A stretch of 64,000 nt of DNA, taken from contig NZ_CP061033.1 in NCBI RefSeq assembly GCF_014490575.1, forward strand, positions 868,001-932,000. The letters run 5' to 3'. The notes under the pieces are model-generated. The model saw only the letters and a program-made list of their open reading frames with translations, was not told the DNA's origin and made no database searches. Shown here one piece after another: positions 57,058-64,000 of this stretch (its first letter is position 1; the number at the start of each line of letters is the position of its first letter). The translations under genes and the position numbers were made by a program. The stretch is from Corynebacterium zhongnanshanii (GTDB taxonomy: Bacteria; Actinomycetota; Actinomycetes; Mycobacteriales; Mycobacteriaceae).

Positions 57058-58488
57058 TTAATCGGACACGGCGCGGGTATCGCGGCCCTCGCCAAAGCGC
57101 AGATTATCGCGCACCTCGATGGAGCGAATGTTCTCCTTATCCTCCAGCTCACGCAGCTTGCGCAACGCATTGCGGGCGTGGAGCTGCTGACGCGTCGCCA
57201 CCAATTGCCAACGACGGCGAGACACAGAGTTGAGTCCCCAGGAAATGCCGGCGACCAGGCGGTTGCGGAAACCAACCATGTACATCAGGTGCAGCACCAG
57301 CCACATGACCCAGCCGACGAAACCGGAGACCTCGGCCTTGTTCATCTTCACCACAGCATTGAAACGGGAAATGATGGCCATGGAGCCCTTGTCGAAGTAC
57401 TCGAAAGGCTTGCGGGCCTCCGGGGACGCACCATTTTCCACCTCGTCCACAATGGCATTCGCGGCATACTGGCCACCCTGCATAGCAACCTGAGCCACAC
57501 CAGGCAGGTTGTTGAGGTTCATCATGTCGCCCACGATGAACACGTTGTGGTCAGAGCCCACACTCAAGTCATCATTGACCATCACGCGGCCCGCGCGGTC
57601 CGTCTCCACGCCCAGCTGCTCGGCAATGTGCTTACCCAGAGGCGACGCAGACACACCGGCCGACCAGATCTTCGCGTAGGAAGGGATGAAGTGCTCCTCG
57701 TCGGTCTTCATGTCCTTGTAGGTCACGCCCTCCTTGGTCACGCTGGTGACCATGGAGTTCAGCACAACCTCCACGCCCATGTCTTCCAGGATGCGTGCGG
57801 CCTTGCGGCCCAGGCGCTTGCCGAATGGTGCCAGCACCTGTGGGCCACCGTCCACCAGGACGATGCGTGCGTTGTTCGTGTTGATCTCGCGGAACTCATC
57901 ACGCAGCGTACGGTGAGCCATCTCCGCCAACTGGCCGGCCAGCTCCACACCGGTAGGGCCACCGCCCACCACCACGAAGGTCAGCAGGCGCTGGCGCTCA
58001 TCGGGATCATCGGCAATCTCGGCACGCTCGTAGGCGCCGGTGACGCGCGCGCGGATCTCCAGGGCATCGTCAATGGACTTCATGCCCGGCGCGAATTCGG
58101 CGAAGTGCTCGTTGCCGAAGTAGGACTGACCGGCGCCGGCGGCGACGATGAGGGAGTCATAGGTCAGGATTTCGTCCTTGCCGCCCAAGTCGGCGTACAC
58201 GGTACGGGCGTCGGTATCAACCTTGCGGACCTCGCCCTTGACTACGCGAACGTTGTCCTGATCAGCCATGATCTGGCGGATGGACGGTGCGATTTCGCCG
58301 GAGGACAGGATGCCCGTTGCTACCTGATAGAGCAACGGCTGGAAGAGGTGGTGGTTGGTACGATCAACGATGGTGACTTGAACGTTCTTATCCTTGAACT
58401 TCTTTGCTGCAAAAAGTCCACCGAATCCTGCACCGATAATGACTACTTGGTGGCGGCCAGTGCTGGTGCGCTGGGTGTTGCTGCTCAT
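57058..58488 (-). CDS. ndh: Type II NADH dehydrogenase
   Basis: A 476-residue single-subunit NADH:menaquinone oxidoreductase. The FAD motif VIIGAGFGGLFAAKKFKDK is near residue 16. The NAD-binding second Rossmann motif FVVVGGGPTGVELAGQLAEM is near 170, and the AMQGGQYAANAI segment near 315. Amphipathic/hydrophobic helices near 390-420 (VGWVMWLVLHLMYMVGF) serve membrane attachment. ATG 58488 (MSSNTQRTS) follows GGAGAAAC; the frame is open 13 codons further upstream without support. It recycles NADH in the respiratory chain. Confidence 0.95.
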   Translation of the reverse strand: MSSNTQRTSTGRHQVVIIGAGFGGLFAAKKFKDKNVQVTIVDRTNHHLFQPLLYQVATGILSSGEIAPSIRQIMADQDNVRVVKGEVRKVDTDARTVYADLGGKDEILTYDSLIVAAGAGQSYFGNEHFAEFAPGMKSIDDALEIRARVTGAYERAEIADDPDERQRLLTFVVVGGGPTGVELAGQLAEMAHRTLRDEFREINTNNARIVLVDGGPQVLAPFGKRLGRKAARILEDMGVEVVLNSMVTSVTKEGVTYKDMKTDEEHFIPSYAKIWSAGVSASPLGKHIAEQLGVETDRAGRVMVNDDLSVGSDHNVFIVGDMMNLNNLPGVAQVAMQGGQYAANAIVDEVENGASPEARKPFEYFDKGSMAIISRFNAVVKMNKAEVSGFVGWVMWLVLHLMYMVGFRNRLVAGISWGLNSVSRRRWQLVATRQQLHARNALRKLRELEDKENIRSIEVRDNLRFGEGRDTRAVSD

Positions 58489-58768
58489 GCGGCGGGTTTC
58501 TCCTCTATTGGCGCTTCTATGTTCCACACCATCCTAATAGCATCGGGTGGCTTTCACTTAGCCAGGGATGGTCTAGGGGCTCAAGTTCGCAAGAAAAGTG
58601 TTGAAAGTGCGGTGTCTTCCAGCGAAAAATGTGGTTTTCCTAGTAACTTCGGGGGAGGTTCCCAGTCTGAGAGCCGGGCGATCGCCGCGGAGACGGTGGG
58701 CCCGCCCGCCCAGCTGGTGATGAGAGTATAAGTACCCACGCATGTAAGGAAAGAGGCGACGGTTAGGG

Positions 58769-60070
58769 GTGAAACGCTCGGACGGATACATCGATCAGCG
58801 GCGCTGGCCACAATTATCGCGCACACCAGAGGCCGTGATGATGTTTCGCCGAGCAGCAACGGTCACTCAGCGCCTCAATGCTCTGTTGCGCGAGCACGGG
58901 GTGGCGCTGGACTCCCAGACTGATCCCCACATGATTGTGCGCGACGGCCAGCTGATCGATCGCCTGGTCGCCGCCGGGTGGCTGGGGCTGGCCGAAGGCT
59001 ACATGGCAGGGGAGTGGGATGCCGATCCTCTGTCCGAGGTCCTGAAGGTCCTGCTGACGCAACCGTTCGAGGCGCGGCTGGGCCAATTCCTGTCTCGCCG
59101 CCAGCCGTCCGTGGCCGATCGCGCGGGCGAGCCCATGCCGGGGGAACTACCGGAGGGTCTGATCGAGCTGTACGCGGGTGCCACGCGGGCGACGGGCTCA
59201 GCGTTGTTTTCCTCCTCCTCCCGCACGACGTCCCGCGAACACGTGGACGTACGGGTGCGCGGGTCAAGGGGGTCGAAGGTGGCGCCTGTGACGATTGAGC
59301 AAACCTGGCTTGGCTCGCCCGTGGAGGTGGAACGCCAGGATTTGGACGACGCCCAGCGTAGACGCATTGAAGTCATGCTTGACCATGCTGGGGTTCGCCC
59401 TGGGGACAGGGTATTGGAGCTTCCCTCGTCGGGAGGGCAGTTGGCCATCCAGGCTGCGCTGCGCGGCGCACACGTGGACGTCCTGACGGGGGACGAGGAT
59501 CACGCCGAGGCGGTGATGGCCCGCGCACGTGCCGCGGGTCTGTCCGGTGCGATCCATGTCGAAGTGATTAGCACGCCGATCCCCAGCCCGCGCCAATGGT
59601 CGGGCCGCTACGAAGCGATCTTTTCAGTGGAGCGCATGGAGACCGTGGGTAAGGATCGCCTGGTGCATTTCCTGCGCGCAGTGGACCGGCTCCTGGCCGC
59701 CGATGGCATCGCAATCATCCAGTCCATCGTGGCTGCGCCGGGCATGCGTGAGACGGCCCGTGAGTCCCTGGACGTGATGCGCGCGTACGTGTGGCCGGGG
59801 ATGCACTATCCCACGGTGGATGAGGTCCGCTCGACGGTGCTGAAGAGCACGGATCTGAGTGTGACGGCGGAGAGTTACCTGGGGGCGCACCTGGGGGCAA
59901 CGCTGCCGCTGTGGCGTGCGAACTTCCTGTCACGGGACCGCCAGGCTGCGGCGGCGGGATTTGACCACGTGTTCCGCCGCTTGTGGGATTATCAGCTGGC
60001 GCTGCACCAGGCCCTTGTGGAGAGCAAGGACATCGAGTGTGTCCAATTTGCTCTCCGGCCGAGGCGCTGA
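58769..60070 (+). CDS. Cfa-like SAM-dependent methyltransferase
   Basis: A 433-residue protein of the cyclopropane-fatty-acid synthase family. The N-terminal region reads LAEGYMAGEWDADPLSEVLKVLL near 70, and the methyltransferase core begins near 200. SAM-binding motif I is degenerate: RVLELPSSGGQLAI in place of the usual VLxIGCGWG. RYEAIFSVERMETVGKDRLVHFL and LLAADGIAIIQSIV follow, and the C-terminus DHVFRRLWDYQLALHQALVESKD is family-like. It may methylate unsaturated fatty acyl chains of phospholipids. The weak motif I leaves activity in doubt. GTG start. Confidence 0.85.
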   Translation: MKRSDGYIDQRRWPQLSRTPEAVMMFRRAATVTQRLNALLREHGVALDSQTDPHMIVRDGQLIDRLVAAGWLGLAEGYMAGEWDADPLSEVLKVLLTQPFEARLGQFLSRRQPSVADRAGEPMPGELPEGLIELYAGATRATGSALFSSSSRTTSREHVDVRVRGSRGSKVAPVTIEQTWLGSPVEVERQDLDDAQRRRIEVMLDHAGVRPGDRVLELPSSGGQLAIQAALRGAHVDVLTGDEDHAEAVMARARAAGLSGAIHVEVISTPIPSPRQWSGRYEAIFSVERMETVGKDRLVHFLRAVDRLLAADGIAIIQSIVAAPGMRETARESLDVMRAYVWPGMHYPTVDEVRSTVLKSTDLSVTAESYLGAHLGATLPLWRANFLSRDRQAAAAGFDHVFRRLWDYQLALHQALVESKDIECVQFALRPRR

Positions 60071-60130
60071 GGATACCGCGGCGCTAGCCGAGCCGAGTCG
60101 CAGCGCTAGGTGAGCCGAGTCGGTCGGCGA

Positions 60131-61498
60131 TTAGACCTCGTCCATGTTGATGTGGCGGGTTTCCTTCATGGCGATCACACCGAGCAGTGTAATGAGGGTG
60201 ACCACGCCGAGGTACACGCCCACCATGTGCACGCCGTACTCATTGACCAGGGAGGTGGCGATGAACGGAGCCACCGCTGCACCCAGGATGGACGACACAT
60301 TGTAGGAGATACCGGATCCGGTGTAGCGGACATTGGTGGGGAACATCTCCGGAAGCACGGCGGACATGGGTCCGAAGATCATGCCCATCAGGCTCATGCC
60401 GATGGCCAGCCAGATGCCCACGGACAGCTCGGTGGCCTGGTCTTGAGCCAGGAACAGTGGGAAGGTTGCACTGAAGATCAGCATCAGAACGGACACGGTG
60501 GCCAGGAACTTCTTACGGCCGAAGCGGTCGGCCAGAAGTCCGGAGATGGGCACACAGATCGCGAAGAAGAAGATCGTAATCAGCTGGATTTGCAGGAAGT
60601 CCACGTAGGGGATTCCCAGGCCCGCGGTCTTTTCTGGGTTGGCGATGCCGTAGGACAAGATCCAGGTTGTCACCAGGTAGAACAAGGTGTAGGTGGACAG
60701 CATGACCACCGTTCCCAGGATCAGCGGCTTCCAGGCGGTCTTGAAGACCGTGCCCAGGGGCAGGCCTACCTTCTTGCCGTCGTCCAGCGCCTTTTTGAAC
60801 ACGGGCGTTTCTTCCAACTTGAAACGGACGTAGAGGCCGATGGCTACCATGATGATCGACAGCAGGAATGGGATACGCCAACCCCAGCTCATGAACGCGC
60901 CGGTGATGTCGCCGCTTTCGTGGCCGAGGGACAGCACCAGAATCAAGAAGAGGCCATTGGCGAGGATGAAGCCAAAGGGAGCGCCGAGCTGAGGCCACAT
61001 TGCTGCCCAGGCGCGCTTGCCGGGCCGTGCATTCTCCGTGGCGAGGAGTGCCGCGCCGGACCATTCACCTCCGAGTCCAAGTCCCTGGCTGAAGCGCATG
61101 AGCGCCAGCAGCGCGGGAGCCCACAGGCCAATCTGGGCATAGGTGGGCAGAATACCGATAATGAAGGTTGCGATACCCATCGTGAGGAGGGAAGCGACCA
61201 GGGTGACCTTGCGTCCCATGCGGTCACCGAAGTGGCCGAAGAGGATGGAGCCCAAGGGGCGGGCAACGAAGGCCAGTCCGAAGGCCGCAAAGGAGGCCAA
61301 CAGGTTGACCTTCGGATCCTCGTTCTTAGGGAAGAAGAGGTAGGGAAATACTGCCACCGCAGCTGTTGCGTAGGCGTAGAAGTCGTAAAACTCGATGGTG
61401 GTACCAACGGTTGATGCGACGACCACGCGGCGACGCGTTGTCTTGTCATCCATAGGATGTGGGTCTGTGTTCACCGCCGATGCAGTGCTCGTTGTCAT
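60131..61498 (-). CDS. MFS transporter, metabolite:H+ symporter (MHS) type
   Basis: A 455-residue transporter with about twelve helices. The MHS signatures are ASTVGTTIEFYDFYAYATAA near residue 28, ARPLGSILFGHFGDRMGRKVTLVASLL near 80, and FSQGLGLGGEWSGAALLATE near 138. The family imports carboxylates, betaines or shikimate-type compounds. GAGGAGAACC precedes the ATG. It is divergent from the FAD-dependent dehydrogenase gene, suggesting a shared uptake-and-degradation role. Confidence 0.92.
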   Translation of the reverse strand: MTTSTASAVNTDPHPMDDKTTRRRVVVASTVGTTIEFYDFYAYATAAVAVFPYLFFPKNEDPKVNLLASFAAFGLAFVARPLGSILFGHFGDRMGRKVTLVASLLTMGIATFIIGILPTYAQIGLWAPALLALMRFSQGLGLGGEWSGAALLATENARPGKRAWAAMWPQLGAPFGFILANGLFLILVLSLGHESGDITGAFMSWGWRIPFLLSIIMVAIGLYVRFKLEETPVFKKALDDGKKVGLPLGTVFKTAWKPLILGTVVMLSTYTLFYLVTTWILSYGIANPEKTAGLGIPYVDFLQIQLITIFFFAICVPISGLLADRFGRKKFLATVSVLMLIFSATFPLFLAQDQATELSVGIWLAIGMSLMGMIFGPMSAVLPEMFPTNVRYTGSGISYNVSSILGAAVAPFIATSLVNEYGVHMVGVYLGVVTLITLLGVIAMKETRHINMDEV

Positions 61499-61607
61499 AG
61501 GTTCTCCTCACATGGAACGCCAGTAGGAACGTCGTGATGGCAAAAACGTGCAGTGCGATTGAGCTGAATCGCTGACGTGATTGTGTTAAGCACCCTAGTG
61601 CAGGGCC

Positions 61608-61622
61608 TTCCATACAGTGGAA
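61608..61622. promoter_or_regulatory. Inverted repeat between MHS transporter and FAD dehydrogenase
   Basis: TTCCA-TACAG-TGGAA lies in the 254-base divergent region. CTTCAGCTGCAG lies about 80 bases further right near 61696. Either could be an operator, but no regulator gene is adjacent. Confidence 0.35.
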
Positions 61623-61752
61623 TGAGCGATGGCATAAATGGGGGTAGTGTGACCATGAGTTTGTTACTCGTTGAGGAAAAACCCTGCTACAGGCTTCAGC
61701 TGCAGCTATCGTTTCTACTAGAAATTAATCCCACTGTGTGAGAGGAAATGAG

Positions 61753-63465
61753 ATGGCTACGCAGAACCAACAGTTCAACGTCATCATTGTTGGAGCGGGA
61801 CTGTCTGGCATGGTCGCCGCATACGAGGCCGCGCGAAGTGGACTGCGGGTCCTTGTTCTGGATCAAGAAAACCGGAAGAATCTGGGCGGCCAGGCATTCT
61901 GGTCCCTCGGTGGTCTGTTCTTCGTGAACTCTCCCGAGCAGCGCCTGATGGGTGTTAAGGACAGTGAAGAGTTGGCCTGGCGTGATTGGCAGAACTCAGC
62001 GCAGTGGGACGACGCTGCCCATGACTACTGGCCTCGCCAATGGGGACGTGAGTACGTGCGCTTCGCTACCCACGAAAAGCGTGACTACCTGCGCGCCCTG
62101 GGGCTACGTTCCCTGCCGACGGTCGGCTGGGCCGAGCGGGGAAGTGGTGACGGTGCCGGGCATGGAAACTCCGTCCCGCGATTCCACGTCACCTGGGGTA
62201 CAGGTCCGGAAGTGGTGCGTATCTTCCGGGAACCACTGGAGGAGTTCGAGCGGCAAGGCAAGGTAGAGTTCCGTTTCCGTCACCAGGTCGATGAGCTGAT
62301 CACTGAGGATACGGCTCAGGGCACCAAGGTGGTGGGCGTTCGCGGCTCATTGCTGGCTGAGGATGATTCCGATCGTGGTGTGAAGTCCAGTCGCGAGGTG
62401 GTGGGGCAGTTTGAGGAGCGCGCCACCGCCACGGTGGTGACCTCCGGCGGTATCGGTGGAAACCTGGATCTGGTGCGTAGGTCCTGGCCCACGGAGCGCT
62501 GGGGCGAAATGCCGGACAACATTGTGGTGGGCGTTCCTGCCCATGTGGATGGGCGCATGATCGAGATCTCCCATAAGGCCGGCGCCAACTTGGTGAACAC
62601 TGACCGCATGTGGCATTACACCGAAGGCATGATGAACTGGGATCCCATTTGGCCGAAGCACGGTATCCGTATCATTCCGGGACCATCTTCTCTGTGGCTG
62701 GATGCCACGGGTAAGCGTTTCCCCACGAATATCATTCCGGGCGGCGATACTATCGCCACGATGGAGGAGATCGGAAAATCCGGCCATGGTTACAGCTGGT
62801 TTATTCTCACCAAGGCCATCGCGGATAAGGAGTTCATTTTCTCCGGGTCGGAGCAAAACGATGACATCACCATCAAGACCGTGAAGAACCTGGTGCAGAA
62901 GGTGACCAGCAAAGAGACTCACTATGCGGTGAAGAACTTTATGGACCACGGTGAGGACTGGATTCTGGCTGATAACTTGTCCGATTTGGTCTCCCAGATG
63001 AACGAGCTGGTGGGCCCTGATAATCCGCAGATTGATGAGGATGATCTGCGGCGCACCATTGAGCACCGCGATTCTCAGGTGGATAATAAATACTCCAAGG
63101 ATGCGCAGATTAATTACATTCGCATGGCCCGCGGCTATCTGGGAGACCGTATTGTGCGTTGTGAGGCTCCGCATAAATTGCTCGACGAATCAAAGGGCCC
63201 GCTGATTGCCATTCGCATTCGCTTACTGACGCGCAAGACGCTGGGTGGTATCGAAACGGATCTGTCTGGACGTTGCCTGACCAGTGACGGCGAGGTGCTG
63301 CCTGGCTTGTATGCCGCCGGCGAGGTCGCTGGTTTCGGTGGTGGCGGTGTCCACGGAAAGAATGCCCTGGAGGGCACGTTCCTGGGCGGATGCATCCACT
63401 CGGGTAAGCGTGTGGGCGAGGCGCTCCGGTCGCAGGTGGAGGCCTTGGATGCCGAAGCACAGTGA
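61753..63465 (+). CDS. FAD-dependent dehydrogenase/oxidoreductase (Rv0785-like)
   Basis: A 570-residue flavoprotein of the fumarate reductase/3-ketosteroid dehydrogenase superfamily. The dinucleotide motif VIIVGAGLSGMVAAYEAARSG is near residue 10. LGGQAFWSLGGLFFVNSPEQ follows near 47, and the C-terminal FAD-binding PGLYAAGEVAGFGGGGVHGKNALEGTFLGGCIHSGK is near 520. Orthologues in actinobacteria are called FAD-binding dehydrogenase with no proven substrate. ATG 61753 follows AGAGGAAATG. It overlaps the downstream amidase start by 17 bases. Confidence 0.9.
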   Translation: MATQNQQFNVIIVGAGLSGMVAAYEAARSGLRVLVLDQENRKNLGGQAFWSLGGLFFVNSPEQRLMGVKDSEELAWRDWQNSAQWDDAAHDYWPRQWGREYVRFATHEKRDYLRALGLRSLPTVGWAERGSGDGAGHGNSVPRFHVTWGTGPEVVRIFREPLEEFERQGKVEFRFRHQVDELITEDTAQGTKVVGVRGSLLAEDDSDRGVKSSREVVGQFEERATATVVTSGGIGGNLDLVRRSWPTERWGEMPDNIVVGVPAHVDGRMIEISHKAGANLVNTDRMWHYTEGMMNWDPIWPKHGIRIIPGPSSLWLDATGKRFPTNIIPGGDTIATMEEIGKSGHGYSWFILTKAIADKEFIFSGSEQNDDITIKTVKNLVQKVTSKETHYAVKNFMDHGEDWILADNLSDLVSQMNELVGPDNPQIDEDDLRRTIEHRDSQVDNKYSKDAQINYIRMARGYLGDRIVRCEAPHKLLDESKGPLIAIRIRLLTRKTLGGIETDLSGRCLTSDGEVLPGLYAAGEVAGFGGGGVHGKNALEGTFLGGCIHSGKRVGEALRSQVEALDAEAQ

Positions 63466-64000
63466 CAACATGGCGCCACGGCGCAGTGACATTACAGTGC
63501 AGCAGCACGCTGAGGATACAGTCCAGTGGCACACCCTCGACGCTCATCAGTGGCGCGATGCCGCCACTCAACACGGGGCGGTGACGGGCATCCGCGCGGC
63601 CTTGGAGCGTATCGAGCGGCGTAACGACTACCTCAATGCCTTCACGATCATCCTGCGAGAAGAATCCCTCAGTCAGGCCGAAAAGCTTGACCAGCTTCCC
63701 GCCGATCAGCGCGGCCCTCTGCACGGCGTTCCCGTGGCGATCAAGGACGAGGTAGACGTGGCCGGCTGCGTCACCAGCTTCGGAACCTCGGGAAACTCCA
63801 CACCGCGGACAGAAGATTCTCTCATCGTGCAGCGCCTCCGAGCCGCCGGCGCGATCATCATCGGCAAGACAGCCATGCCTGCGTTCGGCGCGTTTCCCTT
63901 CACCGAGTCCCAGCGCTTTGGCATCACCCGCAATCCCGTCCATCCTGCGCACACCCCGGGCGGATCGTCCGGTGGGTCGGCGGCCGCGGTGGCCGATGGC
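63449..64000 (+). CDS. Amidase-signature enzyme, N-terminal part (cut by the window end)
   Basis: The first 184 codons of an amidase (GatA-like fold). The catalytic Lys lies in GVPVAIKDEVDVAG (about K99), and the Gly/Ser-rich signature PGGSSGGSAAAVADG with the cis-Ser lies at the window edge. The product hydrolyses an amide or related bond; the substrate is unknown and a missing GatB/GatC context argues against tRNA amidation. ATG 63449 has GTGGAGG 6 bases upstream and overlaps the dehydrogenase; ATG 63470 is an alternative. Co-transcribed with the dehydrogenase. Confidence 0.9.
   Translation, partial: MPKHSDNMAPRRSDITVQQHAEDTVQWHTLDAHQWRDAATQHGAVTGIRAALERIERRNDYLNAFTIILREESLSQAEKLDQLPADQRGPLHGVPVAIKDEVDVAGCVTSFGTSGNSTPRTEDSLIVQRLRAAGAIIIGKTAMPAFGAFPFTESQRFGITRNPVHPAHTPGGSSGGSAAAVADG

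Overview
The window is chromosomal DNA from a Corynebacterium species or close relative in Mycobacteriales. The evidence is a corynebacterial-type 16S-23S-5S rRNA operon without spacer tRNAs, gene order matching the M. tuberculosis Rv1691-Rv1713 and Rv1821-Rv1842 blocks, corynebacterial hallmark proteins (OdhI with its Thr14/Thr15 phosphosite, FtsR, SteA/SteB), high-GC coding bias and many leaderless start codons. I do not assign a species.

Layout. (1) 1-5770: complete rRNA operon with a long leader, boxA-like antitermination motifs in the leader and the 16S-23S spacer, and a strong terminator. (2) 5913-23500: a conserved plus-strand housekeeping block: TPR protein, HAD phosphatase, tlyA, nadK, recN, steA-steB, pyrG, NUDIX hydrolase, xerD, ParA-like ATPase, scpA, scpB, a pseudouridine synthase and a cmk-der fusion. 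It links DNA repair, nucleotide supply, rRNA modification, chromosome segregation and cell separation. (3) 23534-33853: metabolism and transport: HlyIII-like protein, fhs, gapB, MOSC protein, a three-gene ABC importer, an aldehyde dehydrogenase and two small membrane proteins (CD225 and DUF2752). (4) 33855-38164: accessory stretch: a membrane protein with a Gln-rich repeat tail, an aminotransferase, and a low-GC two-gene module (HTH/AbiEi-like protein plus a Fic protein lacking the catalytic histidine) close to a tRNA-Pro. (5) 38271-45598: RraA-like protein, hydrolase, secA2, odhI, ftsR, a divergent bifunctional-nuclease homologue, a second MerR protein and an anchored extracytoplasmic protein. 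(6) 45771-58488: alcohol dehydrogenase, efflux genes with a LysR regulator, two CNNM/CBS proteins, a DEAD-box helicase, gnd, a thioesterase and ndh. (7) 58769-64000: Cfa-like methyltransferase, MHS-type transporter, FAD-dependent dehydrogenase and an amidase cut by the window end.

The most unusual items are the Fic/HTH module beside tRNA-Pro, recN with an apparent ATA start, the Gln-rich 13-residue repeat protein, and a C-rich foldable intergenic element at 34870-34919. No CRISPR array, insertion sequence or prophage was seen. Everything rests on reading the sequence by eye; family names come from motif recognition, not searches.
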